A program made the translations under genes and the position numbers. This document shows positions 1 to 7,715 of a stretch of 28,163 bases of DNA, one piece after another. The notes under the pieces are model-generated. The model did no database searches, was not told where the DNA came from, and worked only from the letters and a program-made list of their open reading frames with translations. Numbering within the stretch: the first letter of the stretch is position 1; each line of letters opens with the position of its first letter. Origin of the DNA: Vulgatibacter sp035565615 (GTDB taxonomy: Bacteria; Myxococcota; Myxococcia; Myxococcales; Vulgatibacteraceae); contig DATMSB010000068.1 in NCBI GenBank assembly GCA_035565615.1, forward strand, positions 1 through 28,163, written 5' to 3'.

Positions 1-96
1 GCCGTCTCGGTCGAGGCGAAGCAGTCGAAGGCCCAGAAGCAGCAGCAGCGTCAGGGCACCTCGCCTCAGCAGCGCCAGGGCGGCTCGTCCTACTAG
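1..96 (+). CDS. 3' end of an unidentified gene
   Basis: The frame starting at base 1 is open for 31 codons and ends at TAG (94-96). The visible C-terminus is hydrophilic and rich in Gln, Lys, Arg and Ser, ending in GGSSY, which looks like a disordered basic tail. A strong hairpin terminator follows 26 bases later, which supports a real gene end on this strand. The body of the protein lies outside the window, so no function can be given. Confidence 0.6.
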   Translation, partial: AVSVEAKQSKAQKQQQRQGTSPQQRQGGSSY

Positions 97-122
97 GCGC
101 TCGCCCGATGGCTTCGGGGCGT

Positions 123-160
123 CGGCGCGGATCCGCTTCGGATCCGCGCCGTCGTCGTTT
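123..160 (+). terminator. factor-independent terminator after the first gene
   Basis: A perfect 13-bp stem (123-135 paired with 139-151, arms CGGCGCGGATCCG and CGGATCCGCGCCG) closes a 3-base loop CTT and is followed by TCGTCGTTT. The stem is very GC-rich and the tail is moderately T-rich. It separates the upstream gene from pcnB. Confidence 0.8.
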
Positions 161-188
161 CGGGGTGCCGCCGATCCCCGGATCGAAG

Positions 189-218
189 TTGACCCCCTCG
201 GGCGTTCTCTCCTAAGAA
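189..218 (+). promoter_or_regulatory. candidate sigma70-type promoter of pcnB
   Basis: TTGACC at 189-194 and TAAGAA at 213-218 are separated by 18 bases. The -35 box is a 5/6 match; the -10 box is weak (3/6). It lies after the terminator and about 40 bases before the pcnB start. The same -35 hexamer occurs in the better promoter upstream of pccB. This is a match by eye only. Confidence 0.4.
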
Positions 219-259
219 CACCCTGGCTTCTTGCCGCCAGAGAGAGAAAACGACCCAAC

Positions 260-1957
260 GTGCCCACCCGAGAACCGAAGCAACTCGAAGCGGCCGCCGC
301 CCGGACGTCCGAGCCACGCCGCCGATATGTCGACGATCCCCTCCAGGCGCTGACCGCGCTGGACCCCCATGGTCCGCCGCCCGAGATCCCGTTCGAGCGC
401 CTGGACACCGACGCCCTGAAGGTGGTGCACCGCCTGCGGGCCCACGGACACCAGGCCTACCTGGTGGGGGGCTGCGTCCGCGACCTCCTCCTGGGTCTGC
501 AGCCCAAGGACTTCGACGTGGCGACCAGCGCGCACCCCGGGGAGATCCGCGCGATCTTCCGGAACTGCAGGCTGATCGGGAGGCGCTTCCGCCTCGCCCA
601 CATCTACTTCCACGGCGGCAAGGTGATCGAGACCGCCACCTTCCGCGCCAACCCCCACGAGACCAACGGCGAGGACGGCGAGCCGCCTGCCGGCGATCTG
701 CTCATCACGGCGGACAACGTCTTCGGCACCGCGGAGGAGGACGCGCGCCGCCGCGACTTCACCGTCAACGGCCTCTTCTACGACGTGATCCTGGGCCGCG
801 TGCTCGATTACGTGGGGGGCCGCGAGGATCTCGAGCGCCGCCAGCTCCGCACCATCGGCGATCCCGACGTGCGCATGCAGGAGGATCCGGTCCGCATCCT
901 CCGCGCGGTCCGCTTCGCGGCGAAGGCCGGCCTCGAGATCGAGCCGGGCACCTGGGGTGCCATGGTCAGACACAAGGAGGAGCTGGCCCGCTGCGCGCCG
1001 CCGCGGGTGCTCGAGGAGATCTTCAAGCTGCTGCGCTCGGGCCACTCGCACCGGTGCATGGAGCTGCTCCACAGGATGGGCGGCCTCGAGGTGCTGCTGC
1101 CCCCGATCGCGTCCTTCCTCGCCCAGGCGGGGCCGGAGCGCTCGGCCGCGCTCTTCGAATCCCTGCGGCTCCTGGACGAGGTGGTGCGCAGCCGCCCGCT
1201 GCCCGACGACTCGGTGCTGCTCTCGACCCTCCTCGTGCACCTTTCGCAGCACGAGCTGATCAAGGGGCGCCAGGAGACGGCGCCGGCCGCCGCGGCGCCG
1301 GAGGCGGAGCACGCGGGCGAGGCGGGGGAGGACGAGGGCGACGAGCTGGAGGCCCTCGAGGAGGCGGCCACCGGCGAGCCCCTTCCCGCCGAGCCGCCCG
1401 AGGGCGAGACGCCGCAGGTCCCGTGGAGCATCTCCGCCTCGGCCCGGACGGTGGACGAGCTCCTCGCCGAGCTGGTGCGCAGCGCGAGGCTCCCCCGGCG
1501 CATCGCCGAGCGGGCGCGGCTGCTGCTCCACGCGCAGCGGGTCCTCTCCGGCGCGCGCAAGAGGCGCAGCTCGCCGATGCGGTTCGTGCGGCAGGCGTAC
1601 TTCGCCGACGCGCTGCTCGTGTACGAGCTCTACGTGCTCGCCACGGGACACGGCGCCGAGAGCCTCGCCCGCTGGCGCGAGCGGCTCGTGCAGGCGGTGG
1701 GCGCGGAGAGCGCCGCGAGCACCGGCGTGCCGAAGGCTGCCCCGGAGGCGGTGGCGGGCGAGGTGGATGCGGACGCGGCGGAGACCACCGCTGGGCGCAG
1801 GCGCCGCCGGCGGGGGCGAGGTCGAGGGGAGCGATCGGCGGAGAACGGCGCGGCCACGGCGGCGGTGGACGAGGTCGTGGCGGCAGCGGCGGAGAGCCTC
1901 CCGCCGGAGGCCGAGCGGCGCCCGCCTCCGGGCCCCGCGGACCTGCTCCCGTTCTGA
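260..1957 (+). CDS. pcnB: poly(A) polymerase I (PcnB)
   Basis: This is a nucleotidyltransferase that adds 3' poly(A) tails to RNA and so marks it for decay. The class II nucleotidyltransferase signature is clear: LVGGCVRDLLLG (about 68-79) followed by KDFDVAT (83-89), whose two Asp residues bind metal, then FRNCRLIGRRFRLAH (about 100-114), typical of PcnB rather than CCA-adding enzymes. RRDFTVN (164-170) and EDPVRILRAVRFA (208-220) continue the head and neck domains. At 565 residues it is longer than the E. coli enzyme (roughly 465). The extra length is an acidic, Ala/Glu/Pro-rich insert at about 338-388 and a C-terminal tail with an Arg-rich block (about 512-523), probably for RNA contact. 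The start is GTG at 260 with a weak AGAGAGA ribosome site. It stands alone between a terminator and a convergent gene. Confidence 0.93.
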   Translation: MPTREPKQLEAAAARTSEPRRRYVDDPLQALTALDPHGPPPEIPFERLDTDALKVVHRLRAHGHQAYLVGGCVRDLLLGLQPKDFDVATSAHPGEIRAIFRNCRLIGRRFRLAHIYFHGGKVIETATFRANPHETNGEDGEPPAGDLLITADNVFGTAEEDARRRDFTVNGLFYDVILGRVLDYVGGREDLERRQLRTIGDPDVRMQEDPVRILRAVRFAAKAGLEIEPGTWGAMVRHKEELARCAPPRVLEEIFKLLRSGHSHRCMELLHRMGGLEVLLPPIASFLAQAGPERSAALFESLRLLDEVVRSRPLPDDSVLLSTLLVHLSQHELIKGRQETAPAAAAPEAEHAGEAGEDEGDELEALEEAATGEPLPAEPPEGETPQVPWSISASARTVDELLAELVRSARLPRRIAERARLLLHAQRVLSGARKRRSSPMRFVRQAYFADALLVYELYVLATGHGAESLARWRERLVQAVGAESAASTGVPKAAPEAVAGEVDADAAETTAGRRRRRRGRGRGERSAENGAATAAVDEVVAAAAESLPPEAERRPPPGPADLLPF

Positions 1958-2127
1958 CGGGAGCCCCGGGGAACTTCAGGCGCGGGCACGTCGGCGTGAG
2001 GCGGCCCGCCGGACGTCGTCTTCGGGCGTGCGGGGGCGTCGGAACGTCTTTCGCCGCTCGCCCTCGACGGAGGGGGAGCCCGGGTTTCGATTCGACCGCC
2101 AGGGCGCGCCCCGGCTCGCGCGGCCGC

Positions 2128-3063
2128 TCAGGCCTCGAGGGAGCGGAGGACCTCGTCGAGCTCCGGAGGGAGAGGAAGCCGGAGGTCCAGCGCGGCGCCC
2201 GTGACCGGATGCGCGAAGGCGAGCCGCGTCGCGTGCAGGAAGAGCCGGCGGAGGCCCCGGGGCGCCGCCCCGCCGTAGACGTCGTCCCCGGCCACCGGGC
2301 TGCCCAGGTGGGCGAGGTGGACGCGGATCTGGTGCATGACGCCGGTGGTGATGGTGCATCGCATCAGGGTCCACCCCGGGAAGCGCCGCACCACCTCGAC
2401 GAGGGTATGCGCCTCCCGGGCGTTCGTGCGCTCGGCGAGGCGCTCCTCCGGCACCGCCCGCATCCGCCCCGGGTTCCCCGGATCGGCGCCGATCGGGACC
2501 TCGACCTCCACGCGGCCCCGGATCGCCCCGGCGGCGAGGGCGAGGTACTCCTTGCGGACCGTGCGGGCGGTGAACTGCGCCCGCAGGTCCTCCCAGGCCT
2601 CCCGGCTGCGGGCGGCCACGACGAGGCCCGAGGTCGGCGTGTCCAGGCGGTGGGCCACGCCCCCTTCCCGGGGATCGCGGCCGGCGCCGGCGCACTCGGG
2701 GAAGCGGGCGACGAGCGCATTGGCGAGCGTGCCCCGCTCCCCCGCCTCGAGCGGGTGGGTCGGCATGCCGCTCGGCTTGGAGACCACGACGACCGCCTCG
2801 TCCTCGTGGACGACCGGGAGCGGCAGCTCCGGCTGGGGCACGAGCGCCTCGCCCGGCCGGGGGAGGCGGACGACGATCTCCTGGCCGGGCTCGACGGGCT
2901 GTCCCTTCCTCGCCCTGCGGCCGTCCACACGGACGTGCCCCCGCTCGATCGCCGCCATCACCTTCCGGCGCGACTCGCCCAGCGCCGCGGCGGCCCACCG
3001 ATCGAGGCGCGCGCCCGCGTCGCCGTCGGGGACCACCAGCCTGTGCTCTTCGAGCTCGACCAC
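2128..3063 (-). CDS. RluA-family RNA pseudouridine synthase
   Basis: This enzyme isomerises uridine to pseudouridine in rRNA or tRNA. An S4 RNA-binding domain (about 12-60, with ARLDRW and the RxKVxxxIxxGxVxVDG pattern) precedes the catalytic domain. The RluA motif HRLDTPTSG is at 138-146, with D141 the expected catalytic Asp. VMHQIRVHLAHLG (about 244-256) is the second family hallmark. The length of 311 residues is normal for RluC/RluD-type enzymes. The exact target site cannot be told from sequence, so no gene symbol is given. It starts at GTG only 9 bases after the pfkA stop, with no clear ribosome site, so it is probably translated from a shared pfkA transcript. The 170 bases between its end and the convergent pcnB hold no feature I can support. 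Confidence 0.9.
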   Translation of the reverse strand: MVELEEHRLVVPDGDAGARLDRWAAAALGESRRKVMAAIERGHVRVDGRRARKGQPVEPGQEIVVRLPRPGEALVPQPELPLPVVHEDEAVVVVSKPSGMPTHPLEAGERGTLANALVARFPECAGAGRDPREGGVAHRLDTPTSGLVVAARSREAWEDLRAQFTARTVRKEYLALAAGAIRGRVEVEVPIGADPGNPGRMRAVPEERLAERTNAREAHTLVEVVRRFPGWTLMRCTITTGVMHQIRVHLAHLGSPVAGDDVYGGAAPRGLRRLFLHATRLAFAHPVTGAALDLRLPLPPELDEVLRSLEA

Positions 3064-3072
3064 CTGGCGTTT

Positions 3073-4110
3073 CTATCCGAAGAACACGCTGGCGACGTCG
3101 AAGATCTGGGGGTCGAGGGTCTTCAGGCTGCGGGTGGCCTCGGCGAGCGGCACCGCCACGATGTCGTTGCCGCGCAAGGCCGCCATCATCCCCCACTTCC
3201 CGTCCACCACGAGGTCCGCCGCCGCCACGCCGAAGCGCGTGCCGAGGACGCGATCGGCGGCGGTGGGGCTGCCCCCGCGCTGAACGTAGCCCAGGACGGT
3301 GACGCGGCTCTCGATGCCGGTGCGCTCCTCCACCGCCTGGGCGACGAGCTGGGCCACGCCCCCCAGGCGCTCATGCCCCCAATCGTCCTTGCCTCGGGAG
3401 ATCAGCCGGGCGCCCTCGCCCAGATCGACCATCGCCCCTTCCGCGCAGACGATGATCGAGAATTTTCGCCCCTCCCGCCGCCGCCGCTCCACGTGCGCGA
3501 TCACCTCCTCGATCCGCGCCGGGCGCTCGGGAACGAGGATCGCGTCGGCGCCGCCGGCGAGCCCCGCGTAGGCGGCGATCCAGCCCACGTGCCGGCCCAT
3601 CACCTCCACCGCGATCACCCGCTGGTGGGACTCCGCCGTCGAGTGCAGCCGATCGATCGCCTCGGTGGCGATGGAGACGGCGGTGTCGAAGCCGAAGGTG
3701 AAGTCGGTGCCGGCGAGGTCGTTGTCGATGGTCTTGGGGACGCCCACGACGGGGACGCCCAGGGCGTGCATCTCCCGGGCGACGGAGAGGGTCCCCTCGC
3801 CGCCGATCGCGATCACCGCGCCGACGTTGTGCCGCTCGAGGGTGCGGATCACCTTCTGCGGACCGTCGAGCCTGGCGAAGGGGGTGGCCCGCGACGTGCC
3901 GAGCATGGTGCCGCCGAGGTGGAGGATGCCGGAGACGCGCTGCCGGGTGAGCCGCTCGTGGCGATCCTCGAGGAGGCCCTCCCAGCCGTCGCGGATCCCC
4001 ATGACCTCGAGGTTACGCTGCTCGCCGCGGCGGACGATGGCGCGGATCACGGCGTTGAGGCCGGGACAATCTCCGCCCCCCGTGAGGACGGCGACCTTGA
4101 CGAGCGACAC
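3073..4110 (-). CDS. pfkA: 6-phosphofructokinase, probably ATP-dependent
   Basis: It phosphorylates fructose 6-phosphate at C1, the committed step of glycolysis. The N-terminal GGGDCPGLNAVIRA motif (11-24), GGEGTLS (103-109), PKTIDND (125-131) with the catalytic Asp, and MGRHVG (171-176) identify the family. In this family a Gly after GG(D/E) favours ATP, whereas Asp there favours pyrophosphate; here it is Gly106. Lys126 before TIDND is the residue seen in pyrophosphate enzymes and in the actinobacterial-type ATP enzymes. The Gly/Lys pair fits the latter group (family knowledge recalled, not tested). The protein has 345 residues. The GTG start at 4110 is chosen because GAGGAGG lies just upstream; the frame stays open far beyond it, but that stretch is antisense to the fumarase gene. 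It is first in a pair with the pseudouridine synthase. Confidence 0.93.
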   Translation of the reverse strand: MSLVKVAVLTGGGDCPGLNAVIRAIVRRGEQRNLEVMGIRDGWEGLLEDRHERLTRQRVSGILHLGGTMLGTSRATPFARLDGPQKVIRTLERHNVGAVIAIGGEGTLSVAREMHALGVPVVGVPKTIDNDLAGTDFTFGFDTAVSIATEAIDRLHSTAESHQRVIAVEVMGRHVGWIAAYAGLAGGADAILVPERPARIEEVIAHVERRRREGRKFSIIVCAEGAMVDLGEGARLISRGKDDWGHERLGGVAQLVAQAVEERTGIESRVTVLGYVQRGGSPTAADRVLGTRFGVAAADLVVDGKWGMMAALRGNDIVAVPLAEATRSLKTLDPQIFDVASVFFG

Positions 4111-4221
4111 CCGGCCCTCCTCGTTCGCGTCGCGGGACGAACGGCGCGAAGCTCGCCTGCACGCGCGGCGCCCGGGCGAGGAAGATGGGAACTCGGAGCG
4201 GGGCCGTGCAACCGGAATCGA

Positions 4222-4250
4222 TTGATGCCGCGCCTGGCGGGCGGTATTTG
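4222..4250 (+). promoter_or_regulatory. weak candidate promoter of the fumarase genes
   Basis: TTGATG (4222-4227) and TATTTG (4245-4250) are 17 bases apart, in the divergent region between pfkA and the fumarase alpha gene and about 38 bases before the ATG. Both boxes are imperfect, so this is only a plausible position for the promoter. Confidence 0.3.
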
Positions 4251-4287
4251 TTCGCCCATCGCAATCCACCAACGAAGGACCGCATCG

Positions 4288-5526
4288 ATGGCATCTCTCC
4301 GCCCGTACATCGTCGAGCTGATCCGCCACACCTCCTCCGGGTTGCCGGAGGACGTCCTGGACGCCCTTGCCGAGGCCAGGGACAACGAGCCCGAGGGCTC
4401 GCGTGCCTGGTCGACCTTCGAGCTGATGATCTCGAACGTGGAGGCGGCGAGGCAGGCGAGCGCGCCGATCTGCCAGGACACCGGCACGCTGATCTTCTAC
4501 GTCGACCACGGGCCCGACCACTCCCCGCACGCGCTGGAGCGGGACATCGTGGCGGCGGTGCGCGAGGCCACCCGGCGCGCGTACCTGCGCCCCAACGCCG
4601 TCGACCCGATCACCGGGGTGAACTCCGGCGACAACGTCGGCAGGGGCTCCCCGTACATCCACTTCACCGCCCGCAAGGAGAAGGGAGTTCGGGTGCGGCT
4701 GATGATGAAGGGGGGCGGCTGCGAGAACGTGGGCACGCAGTATTCGCTCCCCGACGAGTCCATCGGCGCGGGCCGCGATCTCGACGGCATCCGCAGGTGC
4801 ATCATCGACGCGGTGCAGAAGGCGCAAGGGTTCGGCTGCGCCCCGGGCACCGTCGGGGTCGGCGTGGGCGGCGATCGGGTGACGAGCTACATCGAGTCGA
4901 AGGAGCAGCTCTTCCGGCCGCTGCGGGACGTGAACCCCGATCCGGTCCTGGCGGATCTGGAGGAGGAGCTCCTCGGATCGCTGCAGGGCCTGAACATCGG
5001 GCCGATGGGCTTCGGCGGCGAGACCACGGTGCTCGGGGTGAAGATCGGCGCGCGGCATCGGGTGCCGGCCAGCTTCTTCGTGTCGATCAGCTACATGTGC
5101 TGGGCGTACCGGAAGGGCGAGCTGACGGTGAAGGGCCGGAAGGCGGCGCTCGACGGGCACCCGCTGGGGCTCCCGGTGCCGGTCGCGAGGAAGGCGGCGA
5201 GCAGGACCGCAGCGAAGGCGGTCGTCGCCAAGAAGACCGGCGCGAAGAAGGCCGGCGCGAAGAAGGCCGGCGCGAAGAAGGCCGATGCGAAGAAGACCGG
5301 CGCGAAGAAGGCCGGCGCGAAGAACGCCGGCGCGAAGAAGACCGTCGCGAAGAAGGCCGCCTCGAAGAAGGCCGTCGCGAAGAAGGCCGTCGCGAAGAAG
5401 TCCGTCGCGAAGAAGTCCGTCGCCAAGAACGCCGCCTCGAAGACGACCTCCCCGAGGAAGCCCGCCGGGCCCGCGGTGCAGGTCGCCTCGCGTCGGGCCC
5501 GTCCCAAGAAGCTCCCCGTCCTCTAA
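4288..5526 (+). CDS. class I fumarate hydratase, alpha subunit, with histone-H1-like tail
   Basis: This is the [4Fe-4S] subunit of the two-subunit fumarase that interconverts fumarate and malate in the TCA cycle. Residues 1-290 match the usual alpha subunit in length. Three Cys sit in the expected cluster contexts: C62 in CQDTGT, C184 in GFGCAPGTVGVG and C271 in MCWAYRK. GVNSGDN (110-116) is also family-typical. The Cys in GGGCENVG (C145) is where I would expect Ser in many homologues. Residues 300-412 are different: fourteen pentapeptides of the AKKxA/G type plus a partial one (313-386), then a basic Pro-rich end, a sequence like bacterial histone H1 proteins. The ATG at 4288 has GAAGGA upstream. 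The beta subunit follows after 36 bases. The tail keeps the local codon preference and frame, so it is not an obvious frameshift artefact. Confidence 0.92.
   Translation: MASLRPYIVELIRHTSSGLPEDVLDALAEARDNEPEGSRAWSTFELMISNVEAARQASAPICQDTGTLIFYVDHGPDHSPHALERDIVAAVREATRRAYLRPNAVDPITGVNSGDNVGRGSPYIHFTARKEKGVRVRLMMKGGGCENVGTQYSLPDESIGAGRDLDGIRRCIIDAVQKAQGFGCAPGTVGVGVGGDRVTSYIESKEQLFRPLRDVNPDPVLADLEEELLGSLQGLNIGPMGFGGETTVLGVKIGARHRVPASFFVSISYMCWAYRKGELTVKGRKAALDGHPLGLPVPVARKAASRTAAKAVVAKKTGAKKAGAKKAGAKKADAKKTGAKKAGAKNAGAKKTVAKKAASKKAVAKKAVAKKSVAKKSVAKNAASKTTSPRKPAGPAVQVASRRARPKKLPVL
5224..5445 (+). repeat. 15-bp in-frame tandem repeat in the fumarase alpha gene
   Basis: About 14.8 copies of a 15-base unit close to GGCGCGAAGAAGGCC encode the Lys/Ala pentapeptides of the fumarase tail. 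The first copies (near 5239-5283) are almost identical; later ones diverge mainly at the first codon (Gly, Val, Asp or Ala) and the fifth (Ala, Thr or Ser). The pattern suggests expansion by slippage or unequal crossing-over, and the copy number may vary between strains. Confidence 0.9.
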
Positions 5527-5562
5527 GCCTGCAGACCTCCTCCGACGACGTCAGGATCGACC

Positions 5563-6180
5563 ATGCCCAAGAAGATCGAGCTCCCCATCTCCGAGTCGGC
5601 CATCCGCGAGCTGCGGATCGGCGACGAGGTGGAGATCAGCGGCCCCATGGTGCTGGGCCGCGACGCCGCCCACAAGCACCTGGTGAAGGTCCACGACGAG
5701 GCCTTCGATCGCCTCGCGCGGAATCGCTTTCTCTACCACTGCGGCCCCGTGGTCCGCCGGGACGAGTCCGGAGAGTGGCGCTTCGTCGCCGCCGGCCCCA
5801 CCACGTCGATCCGCGAGGAGCCCTACGAGGCCCAGGTGATCGAGCGCTACGGCTTGCGCGGAATCATCGGCAAAGGCGGCATGGGGGCGCGCACCCTCGA
5901 GGCCATGCGCCGGCACGGCTCCGTGTACCTCCACGCCGTCGGCGGCCTGGCGGTGGTCCTCGCCGAGAAGGTGGTGAAGGTCCACGGCGCCCACATGCTG
6001 GACGAGCTCGGCGTGCCCGAGGCCATGTGGTCCATCGAGGTGAAGGACTTCCCCTCGGTGGTCACCATGGACTCCCACGGCGGCTCCCTCCACGAGACCA
6101 TGTTCAACCAGTCCCGGGACGCCGCGCGCCGGCTCATGGAGCAGGGCGTCCGGACGCCCTCCACCCGCAAGCGCGCCTGA
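5563..6180 (+). CDS. class I fumarate hydratase, beta subunit
   Basis: This is the partner of the upstream alpha subunit and supplies the other half of the active site. The 205-residue length is typical of stand-alone beta subunits. Family motifs seen are GPMVLGRDAAHK (27-38), YHCGPV (58-63), GPTTS (78-82) and GKGGM (103-107). The ATG start lies 36 bases after the alpha stop, with only a weak ribosome site (AGGA), so translation probably depends on the alpha message. The C-terminus ends in a short basic run (TRKRA) but carries no Lys/Ala repeats, unlike its partner. The gene ends 18 bases from the convergent zincin-like gene. Confidence 0.93.
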   Translation: MPKKIELPISESAIRELRIGDEVEISGPMVLGRDAAHKHLVKVHDEAFDRLARNRFLYHCGPVVRRDESGEWRFVAAGPTTSIREEPYEAQVIERYGLRGIIGKGGMGARTLEAMRRHGSVYLHAVGGLAVVLAEKVVKVHGAHMLDELGVPEAMWSIEVKDFPSVVTMDSHGGSLHETMFNQSRDAARRLMEQGVRTPSTRKRA

Positions 6181-6198
6181 TCCCGGGGCCGGCCCGGC

Positions 6199-6840
6199 CT
6201 ACCGCCTCCCGCCTGGGCCACCCGAGGTGATCATCTTCACCGGGCCGTAGAAGAGCTGCGCCTCCGTGAAAACCGGGCGCCGGCCGGAGCGATTCGTCCC
6301 CGACTCGTCGATGGGGAAGAACGGCGCCGGGCGCTCGATCCACTGGCGCATGATCACCTCGCCGTCGTGGGAGAGCCCCTCCAGGAGCGACGCTGGCATC
6401 TGCGCGAGGTAGCACTCCACCACCGGGCGGAACTGGTCGCGGAAGAGGCTCCCCGGCAGGCTGGCGTGGCGCCGGTCGTGGTAAAGGGTGCCGTCGAACG
6501 TCGGCGAGATGTGCCACAGCTCGTGCAGGATCGTCTCCACCCGCTTCTCCGGCGACGAGCGCAGGAAGAACCTCGGCCGGAAGGTCACCACGTAAAGCAT
6601 GCGACGGCCCCGGATCTGGACCACCGGCTTGGCCCGTTTGCCGTCCGCCGAGATTCGATCGCCCGAGCAGGCGAACCGCAGGGGCCGCACGGTGGCGCGG
6701 CTCGCACGCCTCGCCTCCCCCGCCACGATCAGGATCCGGGAGGGATCGACCGCCGACAGATCCGGGATCCGCCGGGCGGCGTCGCGCATGATCGCCTTGA
6801 TGGCGATCCCGAGGTTGGGCCTGCGTCTGGAGCGGGTCAT
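6199..6840 (-). CDS. putative zinc metallopeptidase-like protein
   Basis: The protein has 213 residues with HELWH at 106-110, the HExxH signature of zincin peptidases, followed by DGTLYHDRRH (116-125), whose His121 or His125 could be a third metal ligand. No signal peptide or membrane segment is visible, so it should be cytosolic. The N-terminus is basic (MTRSRRRP). It resembles the family annotated as putative (phage-type) metallopeptidases that is scattered in bacteria; this is recall, and the substrate is unknown. The ATG at 6840 is not preceded by a clear ribosome site; TATGAT (6849-6854 on this strand) lies only 8 bases before it, so the message could be leaderless or nearly so. It is single and convergent with the fumarase beta gene. 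Confidence 0.7.
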   Translation of the reverse strand: MTRSRRRPNLGIAIKAIMRDAARRIPDLSAVDPSRILIVAGEARRASRATVRPLRFACSGDRISADGKRAKPVVQIRGRRMLYVVTFRPRFFLRSSPEKRVETILHELWHISPTFDGTLYHDRRHASLPGSLFRDQFRPVVECYLAQMPASLLEGLSHDGEVIMRQWIERPAPFFPIDESGTNRSGRRPVFTEAQLFYGPVKMITSGGPGGRR

Positions 6841-6896
6841 CGCGCGGGATCATAACGCCCGGTCCCGCGGAGGTGGATTTTCGAGCGCGGGACGCG

Positions 6897-6925
6897 TTGG
6901 GCGGAGCGCGCGCCGATGGTATGCT
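6897..6925 (+). promoter_or_regulatory. candidate promoter of the lipoprotein pair
   Basis: TTGGGC (6897-6902) and TATGCT (6920-6925) are 17 bases apart. The start codon at 6955 is 29 bases beyond the -10 box. The -10 box matches at 4 of 6 positions and the -35 box only at TTG. Confidence 0.38.
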
Positions 6926-6954
6926 CCGTGTCCCCCCAAGCGAGGTCGTCCAAC

Positions 6955-7701
6955 ATGAGGTCGAAGCACCGTCTGCTCTCCATCCCCACCATCGCCCTCT
7001 TCGCCCTGTCGATGGCTTGCGGCGGAGGCGACGAAGAGATCCAGATCGAGAAGCCGACGATGGGCGATCCCGCCGCCTACTTCGGCGTGGAGGCGTGCAC
7101 CTGCTACGAGTACGAGGTGACCGACGGCTCCGACGCCCGCATGCTGGGCGTCGCCGTGGAGCGCGTGGACGACTTCTACTCCGACGAGGCCGGGAAGGAC
7201 GTCCACGCCGTCGTCTACCGGCTCGGTGGCGCGGTCCAGGCGACCTACGTGGTCGATCCCACCAACCCCGACCTCCTCCTCACCCGGATGCAGAACGTGG
7301 TCGGGACCGGCGACGAGTGGCGCCTCACCCCGGGGATGTCCCTCGCCCACTGGCTGGAGGACCGATCGGCGATGGTGTCGACCAAGGTCCAGGCGACGCT
7401 CTACCGGAACGCGAGCCCCGAGGGCGAGCCGCAGGAGATCGAGATGCGGACGCTGATCGACGAGTCGACGACTCCGATCCGCGCCTCCCTCGACGGTGGC
7501 GAGACCGAGCAGGACTACGACGCGAGGCTGATCCAATACTCGCAGACGCCCTGGAAGGAGCCGAAGCGCTGGTTCGTGCCGGAGATCGGCAACGTCCAGC
7601 TCGAGTTCAACGGCGCCCGCTGGATCCTGCACAACAAGCGGATCCTCGAGGGCGGCTGCCCCGGCGAGAGCGTCCAGGACATCTGCGGCGTGAACCCGTA
7701 G
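6955..7701 (+). CDS. putative secreted lipoprotein of unknown function
   Basis: I do not recognise this 248-residue protein. The N-terminus has a basic start (MRSKHR), a hydrophobic stretch and LSMAC followed by GGG, which fits a lipoprotein signal, although Leu is at -4 rather than the canonical -3 position. The mature part is acidic, without repeats. It has a paired-Cys motif CTCYEYEV early and two Cys near the end (GGCPGE and DICGVNP), which could form disulphides. The ATG at 6955 is chosen because GAGG lies about 10 bases upstream and because it starts the signal sequence; an earlier in-frame ATG at 6916 would bury the signal. It is 14 bases upstream of the LEA-type lipoprotein, so the two are probably co-transcribed. 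Confidence 0.75.
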   Translation: MRSKHRLLSIPTIALFALSMACGGGDEEIQIEKPTMGDPAAYFGVEACTCYEYEVTDGSDARMLGVAVERVDDFYSDEAGKDVHAVVYRLGGAVQATYVVDPTNPDLLLTRMQNVVGTGDEWRLTPGMSLAHWLEDRSAMVSTKVQATLYRNASPEGEPQEIEMRTLIDESTTPIRASLDGGETEQDYDARLIQYSQTPWKEPKRWFVPEIGNVQLEFNGARWILHNKRILEGGCPGESVQDICGVNP

Positions 7702-7715
7702 CCAGGAGACCCCCG

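Noticed and set aside
1054..4287. Very long open frame running through pcnB, the pseudouridine synthase and pfkA regions into the fumarase frame
   Set aside because: It crosses well-supported genes on both strands, has Arg/Ala/Gly-rich composition without motifs, and is open only because stop codons are rare in GC-rich DNA. Only the part from 4288 is fumarase.
4111..5160. Upstream extension of the pfkA frame
   Set aside because: It is antisense to the fumarase alpha gene. The GTG at 4110 has a good ribosome site and begins the family N-terminus.
5224..5445. Tandem repeat as a CRISPR array or satellite
   Set aside because: The units are directly adjacent with no spacers, are multiples of three bases and stay in frame, so this is a coding repeat.
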